Positions 13,001 through 25,400 of a stretch of DNA of 64,000 bases are shown in pieces. This stretch comes from Antedon mediterranea (lineage: Eukaryota > Echinodermata > Crinoidea > Comatulida > Antedonidae), in contig NC_092678.1 in NCBI RefSeq assembly GCF_964355755.1, forward strand, positions 4,250,922-4,314,921, written 5' to 3'. The notes under the pieces were generated by a model, which searched no databases, was not told where the DNA came from, and saw only the letters and a list, made by a program, of their open reading frames with translations. Numbering within the stretch: the stretch's first letter is position 1; the number at the start of each line of letters is the position of its first letter. The position numbers and the translations under genes are program-made.

Positions 13001-13973
13001 TACTGTTTACTTAGGTGAAATTTAGTTTCCATTATATAATTATTACGCCATATGTTCACAATATGAATGTGTCCGTAATTGGTTTGTTTAAACTATTTAT
13101 AATTGCACCTCTATTATACAAAAATTCACATCAAATAATAATAATACTAAGTATTAGTTCAGGCTAGTGAGTATTTGCTTCCATGTCTTGTCTTAAAAAT
13201 TTGACTTAAATGTGTTGACTGACTAGGACAGGGCATTCCAATTCATTCATTCAATTCACATTTATTTACTCATCGTTTATAAATATAATTTTATAATATA
13301 AATGATGGCAAGGACCCTGCATAGAGAAGTTTACAATTCTATTTTCGCAGGACCCTTTTAAATAAAAAACATAAAACAATAAACACAACATAATAAATAT
13401 AAAATAAAAAAACATTATAAAAATTTATCATTGAGAAATTTCTCTATGAATATAAAATAATTTAAAAAGATGTGTTCATTTTTAAAACCATTATACCAGT
13501 CTAGTAGGCCTACTACTTTAGGCAAAAAGTCTAGGACTAACTTACTTTACTATGGAGTATGGCCTACGCCATCCCGCCTGCCTGCATACCTTTAGGCACT
13601 GCTCGCGCCTGGTCTACTACTAGTACTAGCCTGCCCTGGCTAGGCCTAGCCTAGCCCGATCATTTAAAAATCATATTAATATTATTCTAAATAAAAATAT
13701 TAAACGTAAACTCGTCTAGCCTAGGCTCTAGTGTATGTAGGGCATAACTGTTAGCAACTATAATCTTGTTATCGATTAATTCATTAAACAAAAAACACAA
13801 CACATTAAATAAACATATGGTACTGTAAAGTGAAATGGAATTCATTTTATACAACGTGCTCGCCCGCCAAAATCCTCTCATCCCCGCGACATTGAATCAT
13901 CGTCATGCCTTTTTTGGAAGGTCATGGATGGTGCTAACTTACCTTTCTTTTTATTCCTCTTGTTTCGCGGCAT
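7032..13973 (-). CDS. IFRD1: Interferon-related developmental regulator (IFRD) family protein (9 exons)
   Basis: Coding exons: 13973-13943, 11847-11643, 11479-11355, 10110-9953, 8807-8629, 8402-8294, 8043-7909, 7549-7334, 7112-7032. The sum is 1239 nt (412 aa), with every junction GT-AG and in phase. The N-terminus MPRNKRNKKKG matches the basic IFRD start. It is followed by an acidic/serine region, then the armadillo-like IFRD domain with the signature ATDSNKYRAKKDRR. The C-terminus YNAAAFKARTKVRSKQRDKR is the conserved IFRD C-terminal box. IFRD1/2 (Tis7/SKMc15) are co-regulators linked to histone deacetylase complexes and differentiation. Vertebrate proteins are ~440-450 aa, so length fits. 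A single invertebrate gene may be ancestral to IFRD1 and IFRD2; the symbol denotes the family. Introns contain a LINE fragment, three copies of a ~93 bp repeat and a minisatellite. Confidence 0.95.
8115..8207 (+). repeat. 93 bp dispersed repeat, copy A
   Basis: A block beginning near GTATCAGTACTAATTTATC and ending near ATCATCATTTACACC, nearly identical to blocks at 9801-9893 and 12009-12103. All copies share the central TTGAGTACACTGTGTGGCGT. The three copies sit in different introns of the IFRD gene and in the same orientation. No coding potential or clear terminal inverted repeat was seen; probably a small non-autonomous element. Confidence 0.8.
8876..9499 (+). mobile_element. 5'-truncated non-LTR retrotransposon (CR1/L2/jockey-type) 3' end
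   Basis: Plus-strand open sequence ending at 9222 encodes the C-terminal part of a LINE ORF2 reverse transcriptase: ITPVLKELHWLPV, then YKALHGLAPDYI and LWNKLPLFVR, the usual order downstream of the RT domain in CR1/L2-like elements. The 3' UTR holds two copies of a ~65 bp unit (about 9247-9313 and 9355-9424) sharing GGTGTCCGGCGGGGGATAG. The element ends in GGCGCTATATAAATATAAA followed by (ATT)n, a tail typical of such LINEs. It is truncated at its 5' side and inserted in an IFRD intron (between 8807 and 9953), in antisense to the gene. Confidence 0.88.
9801..9893 (+). repeat. 93 bp dispersed repeat, copy B
   Basis: Second copy of the repeat at 8115-8207, starting at CATCAGTACTAATTTATC. It lies between the LINE fragment and IFRD exon 4. 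Nearly identical sequence implies recent spread or local copying. Confidence 0.8.
10258..10440 (-). pseudogene. Duplicated fragment of IFRD exon 4 and its intron
   Basis: This stretch repeats about 10070-10250, the 5' half of IFRD exon 4 plus its upstream acceptor and intron. Shared landmarks in order are CTGTTCATCACCTTTACC, ACAGTAGTACTATGCTTTG and TGCAAGATGGTCTT. The copy keeps the acceptor and the codons for GKGDEQA, but then diverges (a deletion near 10272-10285) and has no matching donor. It is therefore best read as a dead partial exon made by tandem duplication within intron 3. Confidence 0.8.
10680..11285. repeat. Degenerate ~16 bp minisatellite
   Basis: Tandem degenerate units of the form ATTGCTACGCTTCTAG, with variants AAGTTGCTACATTTCT and AGGTTGCTACACTTTT, fill roughly 600 bp of IFRD intron 3. 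Unit length drifts between about 15 and 18 bases. There are no long ORFs and no terminal repeats, so it is a diverged minisatellite rather than a mobile element. Confidence 0.85.
12009..12103 (+). repeat. 93 bp dispersed repeat, copy C
   Basis: Third copy of the repeat also at 8115 and 9801, here starting at GTATCAGTACTAGATTATC in IFRD intron 1. A few substitutions (ATCCTTTTGAG in place of ATCCATTTGAG) separate it from the others. Confidence 0.78.
12126..12210. repeat. Hairpin-forming short repeat
   Basis: Inverted repeat AGGGGTTGCG (12155-12164) and CGCAACCCCT (12197-12206) with a 32-base loop, in an AT-rich IFRD intron. Likely part of a small palindromic element; its borders are uncertain. 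Confidence 0.45.
12541..12572. repeat. (TATC)n microsatellite
   Basis: Short imperfect tract of CTAT/ATCT tetranucleotides in IFRD intron 1. Confidence 0.7.
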
Positions 13974-14247
13974 TTTTCTTTCTCCTTCTCAGTAGAATAA
14001 ATTAAATAATCTATTATCAAGACGTTGGTATACTTTCCAGACTACGAATAAATTTACCCCAAAAATATTTACGTAAAATAAGCGGTCGTATAGATCTGTA
14101 AACTCGTTCAGTCATTTTCCCATGAATTGACTTACCCTGATAACAGAATGAAGACTAATAACCTTTGACCTCTTTACACAATAATACTAACACGTAATGC
14201 ATTGTGGGTACGTTAGAACGGAGTTTATGGTGGGATAAACTAAGGAA

Positions 14248-14334
14248 TGACGTCACATTTCTTCCTCCACATGGCGTTACATATTGTGACGCAATCTTAT
14301 ACTTTAGGAAGTTACGTAATATATTGGCGGGAAA
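14248..14334. promoter_or_regulatory. Putative IFRD promoter: CRE and E2F-like sites
   Basis: Upstream of the IFRD start codon (13973) is a perfect CRE palindrome TGACGTCA at 14248-14255 and an E2F-type TTGGCGGGAAA at 14324-14334. A second perfect TGACGTCA lies at 14590-14597, and a 7/8 match is at 14547-14554. The cluster within 630 bp suggests CREB/ATF input. No TSS is known, so this is inferred from motif identity and position. Confidence 0.45.
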
Positions 14335-16497
14335 GAAGACAAACACCTACTGCAAATTATGGCATTGAGAGTTTGGAACTGGACCACAAAGAAAAGTTAT
14401 AAAACCCTTTTTTCTTGTGAAGAATTGACAATTCTATGCAAAATAATAAATTGTGTGTATATCAACTGGAATTTATCACATCTTTGGGCCTAATGATAGT
14501 GAAATCTGCAAAATAGGCCTAACCTACTATACCCTGTGTTTTAGAAAGACGTCACAACTTCAACCTCCTCTCGGTAAATTCAATAACTATGACGTCACTA
14601 CACGCATTTAATCGATGGGACATATGGGGACATTGAAAAAAAAAAAAACAAAGAAACTTTTGTAGAAAGTGATAAGTAATTTATTTCCAAGAACGAATTG
14701 GAAAGAATACAAGTACACAATGAAACAAAAATGTGATGATAACTGCTTTTCAATAAGAAATAAAAAAACAACACAATTTGAGTTTAAATAAAAAGAAAGC
14801 AAAACTAAAAACATTCAAATGGACAAATTTGATCACTAAAACTCTTTGTACCTTATTTAGATAATTATAAGGTTCTTTCACACACACTGTTATAAACCAA
14901 AATGTAAGATGGCCTTAGTGTGAACAGGACTTAAGCATTCACCTCTTCCATGTCAACAAGCACAAACATGTTCACAATACATATGTTAATAAAATAGGTT
15001 TCGGCAGTTGATTAACTTATGCAAAATACAAATTCATTACCCAATGATTATCTTCCTGTATTTAAAAAAATTTAAACTAAGGAAAGACAAAATATTTTTT
15101 TTTAAATAGTAAATAAATGTATTGAAAGTTTGTTTTTGTTGTGATAAATGAAGTTAATTGAACTATAAATACATATGAACCGATGCCAAACTACTGACTT
15201 GAAAGAATTCATTTTATTTAAAACCACTTTGCATCAAATGAAAATTTAATTTCTTGGCTGACATTCTTAAATTAAACTTTGTTTCATAAATTATTTTATC
15301 TTACTTTTCAAATTGTTAAAATTAAAAGATTTTGAATCTCATGTTGGTCTTACTGTTTAAATCTTCTTTTCCACTACAGAAATATTAATATTTTGGCCAA
15401 AAGCACCTTAACAATAAAGAATACTATTACATACAATATGTACAACAAAACATATACACTGTACAAATTTAAAGCCTCATACGCCGGGCGCCAATTGTTT
15501 CTATATCGTGCTAACTCCATAATAAGGAATAAATGAAAAACGGTCAGTAAGAAATTCAAAATGTTCAGTAATGCTTGACCCTTGACCCTGCAATAAAAGA
15601 CTTTACTTGTAATCGACCGTGACAACTTCAGGAAGTCAACATTTACAATTATGCATTCATTTTTAACTTTAACATAATTTCAGGAGTCTATTATTGTGAC
15701 ACTTGACTAGAGATGAATTACAATCCCTCGTTTCTGTATACTGGGTCTATAACTGAGAATTTGAACAAGTAAAGTTTACGAAACATATTTGGTCACACTT
15801 TTCTTTTTTTTTTTCAATGAAAAATTACCCGTAAGAAATGAAACTAAGAAAATTAATACAATTTATAGAAACTGAGTTGTTCTAAATGATTGTCTTTAGA
15901 ATCACCATTCATGATATTAATAATGATGAATACATGTTTACTTATTAATATTCATAATCACATTAGCATAAACATGAATAACAGTTACAGTTTGATTGGT
16001 TATAAAACACCACAAGCTCATGAATTATTCATGTTAAAATTAGCATTGCAACACATCACTGTAACAGATCATAAGAAATATGTTAATAACATGATTATGA
16101 AATATTCATAATAGTTCATTGAATATTCATGATTAACTATGAATATTAATTACTAGCATAATCAGATCATGTGACCAACATGCACAGGCAGACACCTTGG
16201 CTAATGTGTGCAGTGTGTCCAAATACACATACAGTTCAAATGCATGGACTTGCAGACAACACTGCCAAAAAACATTGCCCTTCTGATCACATGGCTCAAA
16301 TACTTTGACCTTTAGACCACATAGCTGTCCAGTTTGGTGTTGCCTTTTGTGACAGTCTCAAGGCATTTTGTTAGACACATGTCTACAAGAAATTCTTCAA
16401 TTACATTTTTGTCAATGACAAATGCATTGTCTAGATGTTGTTCAGTTTTGTAGATGTGTCTCGGGATACGACAACACAACAAGTGCGCATAATTTCT
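14335..16497. other. Region between IFRD and the NET1-like stop codon; NET1-like 3' UTR
   Basis: No coding exon is seen. The right part should be the 3' UTR of the minus-strand NET1-like gene (stop at 16498). A minus-strand AATAAA at 14685-14680 is one possible polyadenylation signal. At 15900-16160 an AT-rich stretch carries several ATGAATATTCAT-like palindromes and CATGAATA motifs. Confidence 0.4.
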
Positions 16498-19400
16498 TCA
16501 AACAATACTTTGCATTGTCATGTCTGTTGTGTTTCCATTCTCCATTGAATTGATTGCACTTCTTAGTTGTAGTAACCATTGTTTTTTATCGTGTTCATCG
16601 TTTGCTTGCAGCGAACAAGATTGTCCTCCTCCGTTACCATTCAAGGTGTGTACACGTAATGTATGTTTATCTGTTAAAGAAAACAAATTTAAATAATTTA
16701 CTGAAATAAATTCAAATTTAGTCGTTTTAAATTGTTTAATAAGAAAAATAAAATCAAATGTCAACATTCTGTCAAAACCTGACATGCCAGTATTTAGTGT
16801 TTGTCGCCCTCTAATTACAAAAAATGTACATTACTGCACTGCCTATTACTGCTTGCATAAAGTTAGCAACACAACGAGACTTAGTTTTTGTATTAAGATA
16901 CTTTAATTTGCATATTTTGTTTCATGCCACGAAAGCATCATATGTTTGTAAATACAATGCAAATTAGCTTACATGTTTGATTATTAGTAAACGCTCCTCG
17001 GAATGACCCACTTGACTTGACAGTTCCATCTGACAGATCCTCTACGTCAAGTTGATCAACTGGAATTGGTTGACGATGTACTTGATAGACTTTGTTACCA
17101 TTACGCGTCACCATCCGCGTCATCACTAAGATTTCTTCAAACAGGAATACATGCAATTTCTGAAATTTAATTTGAATAAATTAAAGTTGGTTGGTGCAGC
17201 TGGTAGAGTGCCGATCTCTTTGCCATAAGGCTGGAAGGTCGAATCTTGGTTTATGTCATTGGGCATGACACATTATGTGCATGTGGTTTAAACACTAACC
17301 AGTGTACTAATGTACAATACAGACTAATAAATAAATTAATTTAATAATTTATAATATGACTGCGTGATAGGCGATGACCTAAATAAGGCAAGGCATTAAC
17401 TGACTTTGTCTGAATCACAGCATTACTTGTATGTATCACCAATTGGGAGAATTTAAATACACAAACAATTTTTTTCTGAAGACATAGAACTAAGATAGAA
17501 ATGAACTTACCATTCCCTTGTTATTCTTTAGTAGACCACCACAGAGAAGTACTTTTTGTTCATTTATTAATGGATGTCTTTGTTTGTCTTCTAAGTATTC
17601 GAATGAATTTATGTAATGAAGACACTTTGTTTCACCAGTCCTCCTGTCAACAACTTTTATCATATTTTCTGCAACTTTTATCTAAAAATAAAAACAATTA
17701 TATTTATTACAAATTGTTTGTTTTTTTATGTCAGAAAATATCTAAAATTATTTTACCAACGTACAGGAAAAAATAAATCAATTCGATTAATCTTATTATT
17801 TGTTTATTACAATAAAAACAAAACCACAATTAGTTAATTGTGGGCGTTTAATAGCCACTGTTATTCAAACTAACAAACAAATAAACACACATATTTTCCT
17901 GTTGACATATTCCATTAAAAATATTAATCTAATATTTTACAAAATTCTCAGAATGAAGGACACAAAATAACCCAACAGATAAAATCGTACAAAGAAGGGA
18001 CGAGACATTTAATAGTGCGATTATTAGTCTGGTTATCAACTGACGGTTTCCTGTTGAGACAGTTGGGTTTATTTATTATTGGCTGGGTTTTCACAATTTA
18101 TTGACCTCTGACTGATAGACAGATGATGTTAGTATCTTTTATTTAGCAATCAATTAAACTCAATTAGTTAATTACATATCAAGGATTGGCAATTTATCTC
18201 AAATTTACCATTATATTAATCTATCATCCATCTACAATATAATAAAGATTTTTTTTATATATATTGTATTCGTAAGAGAGGTCTACTTCAAATATTCAAA
18301 CGGTTTCCCTCGAAAATACTAATTTTATCACCAAATAGAATAAAAAATATTCTAAACAATGTAAAAACAAAGGGTAAAAAGATAGTACATAGATAGACCA
18401 GACTAAATATACTAATTAAAATGACACCATAATTAGATTTGATGACCTTAAAGTTTTTAATAGAACATGTGTTTAAGGAGTAGTATCACCTCCATGGTAG
18501 TATTCATTTATAAGATCTCACTTATTTCAAGACAATACTGAAGTTATGTGGCCTTGAATGGAGACTTATGGGTGTGCTGCTTACATGATGTTACTTAAAA
18601 TACAGGTATGTTAATGAAAATGTATATCTTTGGATGGTTACTGGTAATAGTGTGGTTAATGGACAGCTGATAAAGACAGCAAGGTTGTCTGGTGGGCTGC
18701 TGCATTCAGGCCTATTAAATGTATTGCTATAGGAAGTCATTTGATGTAGATAACCATAACATATAAACATGATTTAATGAAGCAGAATTCTTATCAGATG
18801 TCAGGGATCCATCAATTTCATCATGTGATACACTTAATATGAAGTACGGAATTCTTTTTTGGGAATCTTTTGTCTCCATTATCAATTTTTAACAAATAAA
18901 TGAATTAAAATGTTAGGTAGATGGTTGAAACTTAATAAATGTTATAAATATACTTACTGCTTCAACTAACGACTGTCTATCTTCATGGTCTCCAGGCGTC
19001 AGCATCAAGATGTTTTTTAACAGAAGAGGGTATTTTACAAGCCGACTCCTCGGAACGTCTAGGAAGTTCCACAGATCAAGTTTACGACTAAAAGGCGATT
19101 CTCGACATCTTTGCAGAAAATCGTTGACTTGTTTTGTTTGCTTTTTCTCGTCTAGAAGCGTCTTGGCTGCAAGTTGGTTGGAACAATACGTAATGTATGT
19201 ATCTAAAACAGTAGGCAGCTATTGAAGAAAATAAAAAATAATAGTTAAAATATTATATAACAGGAATATTGTATTCTTCTTACTTCTGGTGCGCATAAAA
19301 ACAAAAGGTATGTTGTATCATTCCAATGTGCTTATACCAGACATTAAGGTCAGAGGTTAAGTATAATAAAATATAAATAAACCAAGGAGTACTTCCTTTT

Positions 19401-22400
19401 ACCACACTATGGGGTAAGTTGTTTATCCAATGTAGTGACGTAAATTCAATGTTTACCACATAACTGGTCCTTTTTTTTTTTAATTTAAAGCAAACTTTTT
19501 GATTAAAAAATATTTAAATTATTTTAAAAAAACAGAATTCATTTCATCGCATTTCCATATGACCAGGGATGACACTTATAATTTTTTATTTATGCAAATT
19601 TTTAATGATTAAATTGAAAGACTATACATACCCATTCCAAGAAAATCTTCCCTATAACATCTGTAGTCCCGTCTTGATTTCTCTGTAGTCTTAATTTGTC
19701 AATTAATTCTGAAAAACATACATATATGTGCATATTGAGATAATGTCATTATTTTCAACATTCGTCACAACAGGATCAATGCCCGTAAAGGCAAAACGGG
19801 TGGCTGAGGTGTGGCGTATCCCAATTTCCCATCGATAATTAAATTGTTTTGAACATGTAAGTAAAGAGAAAATTAGTTTTACCCTAAGGAGTGCATAGCA
19901 GGCAAAATTAGGGTTAAATCGTGCAAAGTTACACCCATTTCAATAACATGTATGCCATGTCAGCCTGATTAACTATAACAAAGCATAAAAGAGAAAATTA
20001 GTTTCACCCCCAAGGAGCGGGAAATTGAGGGCTAAGTCATGTAAAATACACTCTTTGCAAATAACACGTGTGAGTAGGCATGTCTTTGCTTAATCAAGCT
20101 TTAAAATTATGCACAGTTTATGACTGAGCTCATGCATAATTCATATAAAGTATGAATAATTCATTAATTCTAATTCATTGGAATAAAATTTAATAGTGGT
20201 TTGATATCTTAGACTCATGTTTCGCAGTTCTTGATTGAAACTCAACACAGACCCTAGGAGGTCGGCAAAGACCCTAGGAGGTCGACTCCTTGTAAAACCA
20301 GTCAACTATCGAAAAACAATTAAAAGTTGCTACAACATAGTTGTAATCTGTTCTGTTTTGTTCAATATAAATATTTTTTCTCAAATTTAAATCATAGGAC
20401 TTTTCAGCGACTGCAACCGATGTTTGTACTTTTTTGCAGCGTTAACAAAATTATAGTTGTTTTGTTAAAAAGCAGCGAGTTCTATCACAAGTAAAAATAT
20501 TTTGCTGATTTTTTTTTTGTTTCTATAAACTTTCCTTCCAGACAAAACTTAATTAACTTTGAATTGTAATAAATAAGTTATCTGGAGGAAGCAATAGTAG
20601 AGACTTAATTAATTTAATTAAGTCAACGAGTTAGTTTCACTTTTGGCCGCACATGCTAAGTTTACCTAATACACCATTCCTGCAACGATATCGTATTTTG
20701 TCATCTCTGAGACCAAATTTGTTTTAAAAGGATTTAACAATTTTATAAACAATTTGAATTTTCTGTTTTATAGTAATTACAGTATTATCAAAGATTGGTT
20801 GATTTCAATCTATTACATTTTTTTTGCTTTAAAATCCTGTTATTAAAACAGCTAAAATGAAACTTCAGAATAAAGAAATTGTTTCAATTTTAAGAATATT
20901 AAAGCAATTAGTATGACTTAGATGGCATCTTGATAGATTACTTTAGTCACAAGTGTGAATCAACTTATCAATGTTGTAATTCCTTCAAAACATCTTTCTT
21001 TAACAGCAGACAGTTAAACAAGAAAACAGAACGCGATTAAATTTATGGCATTTTGCCAGTATGTATTTACGCTTTTTTCAGTTTCTTATTCAAAATTCTA
21101 CGATAACAATTCATGCAGAATGTCACTTACCTTCATGCAATGGGGTCAATGTTTCTAACGTGCCGAATATCGTGTTAAGTTCTTGTTCATTTAACATCTG
21201 TAATGATCGCATTGAATCGCGATAAGTTTTCATGATTAGTTTTAAATCATCTGTCATGTCCTGTTCTCCTTGTAATAGTTCAAATATTGCCTATTAGCAA
21301 AAAAAATAATCAATGTTTATTTAAGAAAATTAATGCCGTCTTACAAAGAATCTATCGTTTAACCGTTTACAAGAAACGCATTTCAATATTACCAAGAAAG
21401 ACTTATTATCTGTAATAGAGAAGAATTGTATAAACAAAACAGTACATAAAACCCGGAGTACGTCAGAGTTGCAGGCATCAGTAGTTGCCTTTATCTGCAC
21501 AACAATGATATTATAACTATTGTATTATTCAATTCAAATTTCTGGAAATGCCAGCATGGACAAACACATAAGCCAAACACTCTGGTCTGGATACCAGATG
21601 ATAAAAGGTTGTGTGCGGCCAGCAGTTGGTGGAGACAAATTGGTGTAGAAAAATTAAAATTGGGTGTCGACAAATTAACTATGACCCAGGCAAGTTTGAG
21701 AAGGTCATTGGCCAGTTATAACAGCTGATATTGTTTACTGTTAGGTCATTTTTAGTAATTTAATTTAAATTTTAGGCCAATATTGGCAATTAAATCTCAA
21801 AATCAGGTAATTTATAGTTGTTTAACCTACAACTAGATCATGGCTTTAACATTTAACTTAATTGGTCTTCCTGTGTATTAACATTAACAATATTATGTAA
21901 TGAATGTATTTGGTTGGCACACAATCCTTGAGCAGTATTTTCTTTTGCACAAGGGTAACACTAGGTAGTCCAGTACTAGGTCTAGATTGTCTCGCCTAAG
22001 CACCTGTTAGCAAGTCACACACCCAGACTACTACAGACACCAGTAGCCATATTAATGAGACTAGCCTTAGTAAATTAATTAATAAGGTTAAATGTTATAA
22101 TTTCTATCAAATTGTATATATATTCACAGGCTATGGAAGTCTTCATTTATAACATTACTTGGTTGACTTATCTACGTACAATCTTAACCTTTGTGTTTAG
22201 CCATAGAGATATTATAATATCTTTATGGTTTTAGCACACTCTATAAATTCACCAACTACATATTCATTCAATCTTTTACTTTGGAATCTGTGGTCCATAG
22301 AAAGTAAAATTACATTTAAACTAATTAAAAATAAACAAGGCTGTACTAATTACTACTATATACAGCTTCTTTTTTTATGAACATTTTTATATTAATTACT

Positions 22401-25400
22401 TGCACTGGTGAAGGGCTAGTGTTGCCTGAAAGCTCTGCTAACTTTTCTGGCCGTTTTTATTTAGCTTGCGCTTTTTTTTTTGTATCTCCATTGAGATCCA
22501 GCCACTTATTTTTTCAGTAATTTGGATTTATATTAATTAAAACAAAACCAATTTCAACAAAAATGTATTATTGCAACCACTCACCTCTTGTCGTTTGATT
22601 TGTCTCTTTGTCATTACTTCATTAATATTTCCTTGTACTGTCTCCGACCATAATCTGCTATCCCTCCTTTTTGTAGGTGTTGCCTGCGGCTTGCTGTATG
22701 GTTTTATTGTCACACTTGGTGATGGTGTGGTGTTTCGGAAACTCATCGACCTCTGTAGAAGCAATTTAGAAATTTGAAGCACATGAAAATTCTCTCGTAA
22801 TTCCACAATGGCAGGCTTTTTCACTTTACTATTATTGTTAGAAATGTTACTCGTATTGGCCATATTTTCTGAGCTGGCAGACTCGTAATAATCTCTGCAG
22901 GGCATGACTTTTGTTCGTACACATAGAGCTAACCAGCTTAGCTCCTGCCTAGCAGACTGCTTATTTGTCAATGATTACATTGGTTCATTGTTCACTGGTT
23001 AAGTGATGCAATTCAACTACAGCCGACCAATCAGAGACAGTCAGTAGGAAATATGACCTTTTCATAGAAGGACAAAGCTAATTCAGGTTTTAATAGTATT
23101 ATAGTACACTGCATGAGTAGAATACTTTATTATACTACAGCCCACCACCTATAGAAATGCAACAAAATATTTCTGTTCATATTTTTTTTCTCCCATGGGA
23201 AATATGTAAACAACGTCAGAAAGCAATTTAGGCGTAGTCACTAAATTTGTTTGTCCATAAACTTTTTGATTACTGATCATCAAATTTGTTTTCTATCTCA
23301 GCAACTAATATTTAATAATCAATTTATTATTTTTATTATGTTTTTCAAATCTACAGTAAATAATAATATACCAGAATTTTATATACTGTACCAACAATAA
23401 CATTCTTGCAAGTTTGAAATTTCTTTGATAAAAAAAGTTATACAATTTACAAATGTAAATGTTTTCAATAAAAATGTTTTAATCTGAGATGAATAATAAA
23501 AATGTGTACATATGTATAACATCAAATATATATATATCAAATTTAATGTTACTGTATATGTATTAATTCCAAGATAATAAAATCAGTAATTAAATTTAAC
23601 CAATCAAATTTCATTTTTATCATGTTGGTTAAATGACAATAAATACTAATGTATCATACATAAATAATTGATTTTAAAGTGATAAAGCTTTGATCCTAAA
23701 ATCGGCAATATGAAGACATATAACACAGCTTGAAATTACCCATCTAATAGCCATCTTGCTATGATACCTGATAAAAATAACTATCAGGTCAAGATCAGTA
23801 TTCATATCTAGTCTATACAACTAAGAACTTTGTTCCAATACTAAGAAATTGGCAGGTATAGCAATCTATTAGAGGAACAACACTGTCTTAATAGGAAGAT
23901 GCTGCTGGGAAGAAACACACAACATAATGGTTGTAGGTCATCATGGCTATTTAAAATTAAAAATGATTAAAAGTATAAATAATGAGTCTATATTATATAA
24001 ATATCTCCTTAAACATGCAAAAATAAATCATGTTGCTATTTAAAATTATTAAAGTATAAATAATAATGAAACTATATTATAATATTAAGATGAAAATCTT
24101 GTGATTATTTAAATTTGTTATTGTCTTCTTGAACTTTTGGAAACATTAACAAAAGTTTAGGTAAACATTTTAGTCTTAAAAATATGTATTTTCTTACTCT
24201 ATCTTTGCTATTTATACACTTTCGACACTATACAGTAGTAGGTTTAAAAAAAAAATAATCATGGTGTTCAATGGTAAATGAATTTGGGACCCTTCGGACC
24301 TCAAGAAAAGTCTGGCTTTGGAGAGTTTCCGGTTTTCAGAGAGTTCAGTATAAGTTGACTAGTTGTTTTGTCATAGTCTTAAGTTGCTTAATATACATAT
24401 TTTTGTATTAAATATTATTTTCTTTCTTATATTACTCTACTCAATCTTCATTATTTCCTTTACATGCTGAATCAATTTAAGTATCATCATATAATCTAAA
24501 TGAACTTTCATTTCAGCGAATATTAACTATAATGTAGGATGCTGATAGGTTGTACTGTAGATACGCACGTTGGTGTGAGGTTTCTCAGCCAATAACACGA
24601 TCAGCACTTGGGATTAGCAGGCTGCCTAACTAACGCAAACAACACATTGCAATTTAAAGAAAGGTTTCAGAATTTTGAAAAGTGTTAACTTGCCTACCTT
24701 ATTATACACCATCAATTATATCATCAAGCTACGATCAAGAGATATGGAATGACTTTCCTAACAATATGAAAACTATCAAACAATGGAATAAATTTTTCTT
24801 TGCAATGATATAAAGAGACAATGATTCATGCACATGGCCAATCAGACAACAATTTTACACATGGATGGAAATTTAAAATAAAATATTCTCATGTATATTT
24901 AACTTGTGGAGTGATGAGACTTAAATAAGTAATCTTTACATTCTTAGATGCCTTTTAAGATTACTTTTATTAAGTACTCTTTTGACACATCTTGATGCTT
25001 CACAACCACAGAGCAATGGCTTACAATTGTTTAGACAGAGTTCAATAGTAGGTAGGAGGTACGTAAAGGAAAGCAGCCAAAATATAGTGCATACTATTGC
25101 ACACCGTGTGACTCACAATCGTTCAATCAAATGACAGAAATTTTAGAGGTTTTATATAATTTCATCTATTTGTTTGTATGAAACAGATCTAATATTGTTA
25201 AATTATGCTTTAGTTGGAAAGGCAAACATGTTTTTTTGTAAACCAACTTCATATTCTTTTTAAAATGTTTGATCTACCTCTTTCAATGATGAATTTACTT
25301 GTGTTTTCAACCTTCTTTATACCATTTCTGTGACTTTTTTAGAATTATTCAAAAGCCTTCCACAAATAAAATTTAATATGCAGCAACCTTCCTCAGTAGC

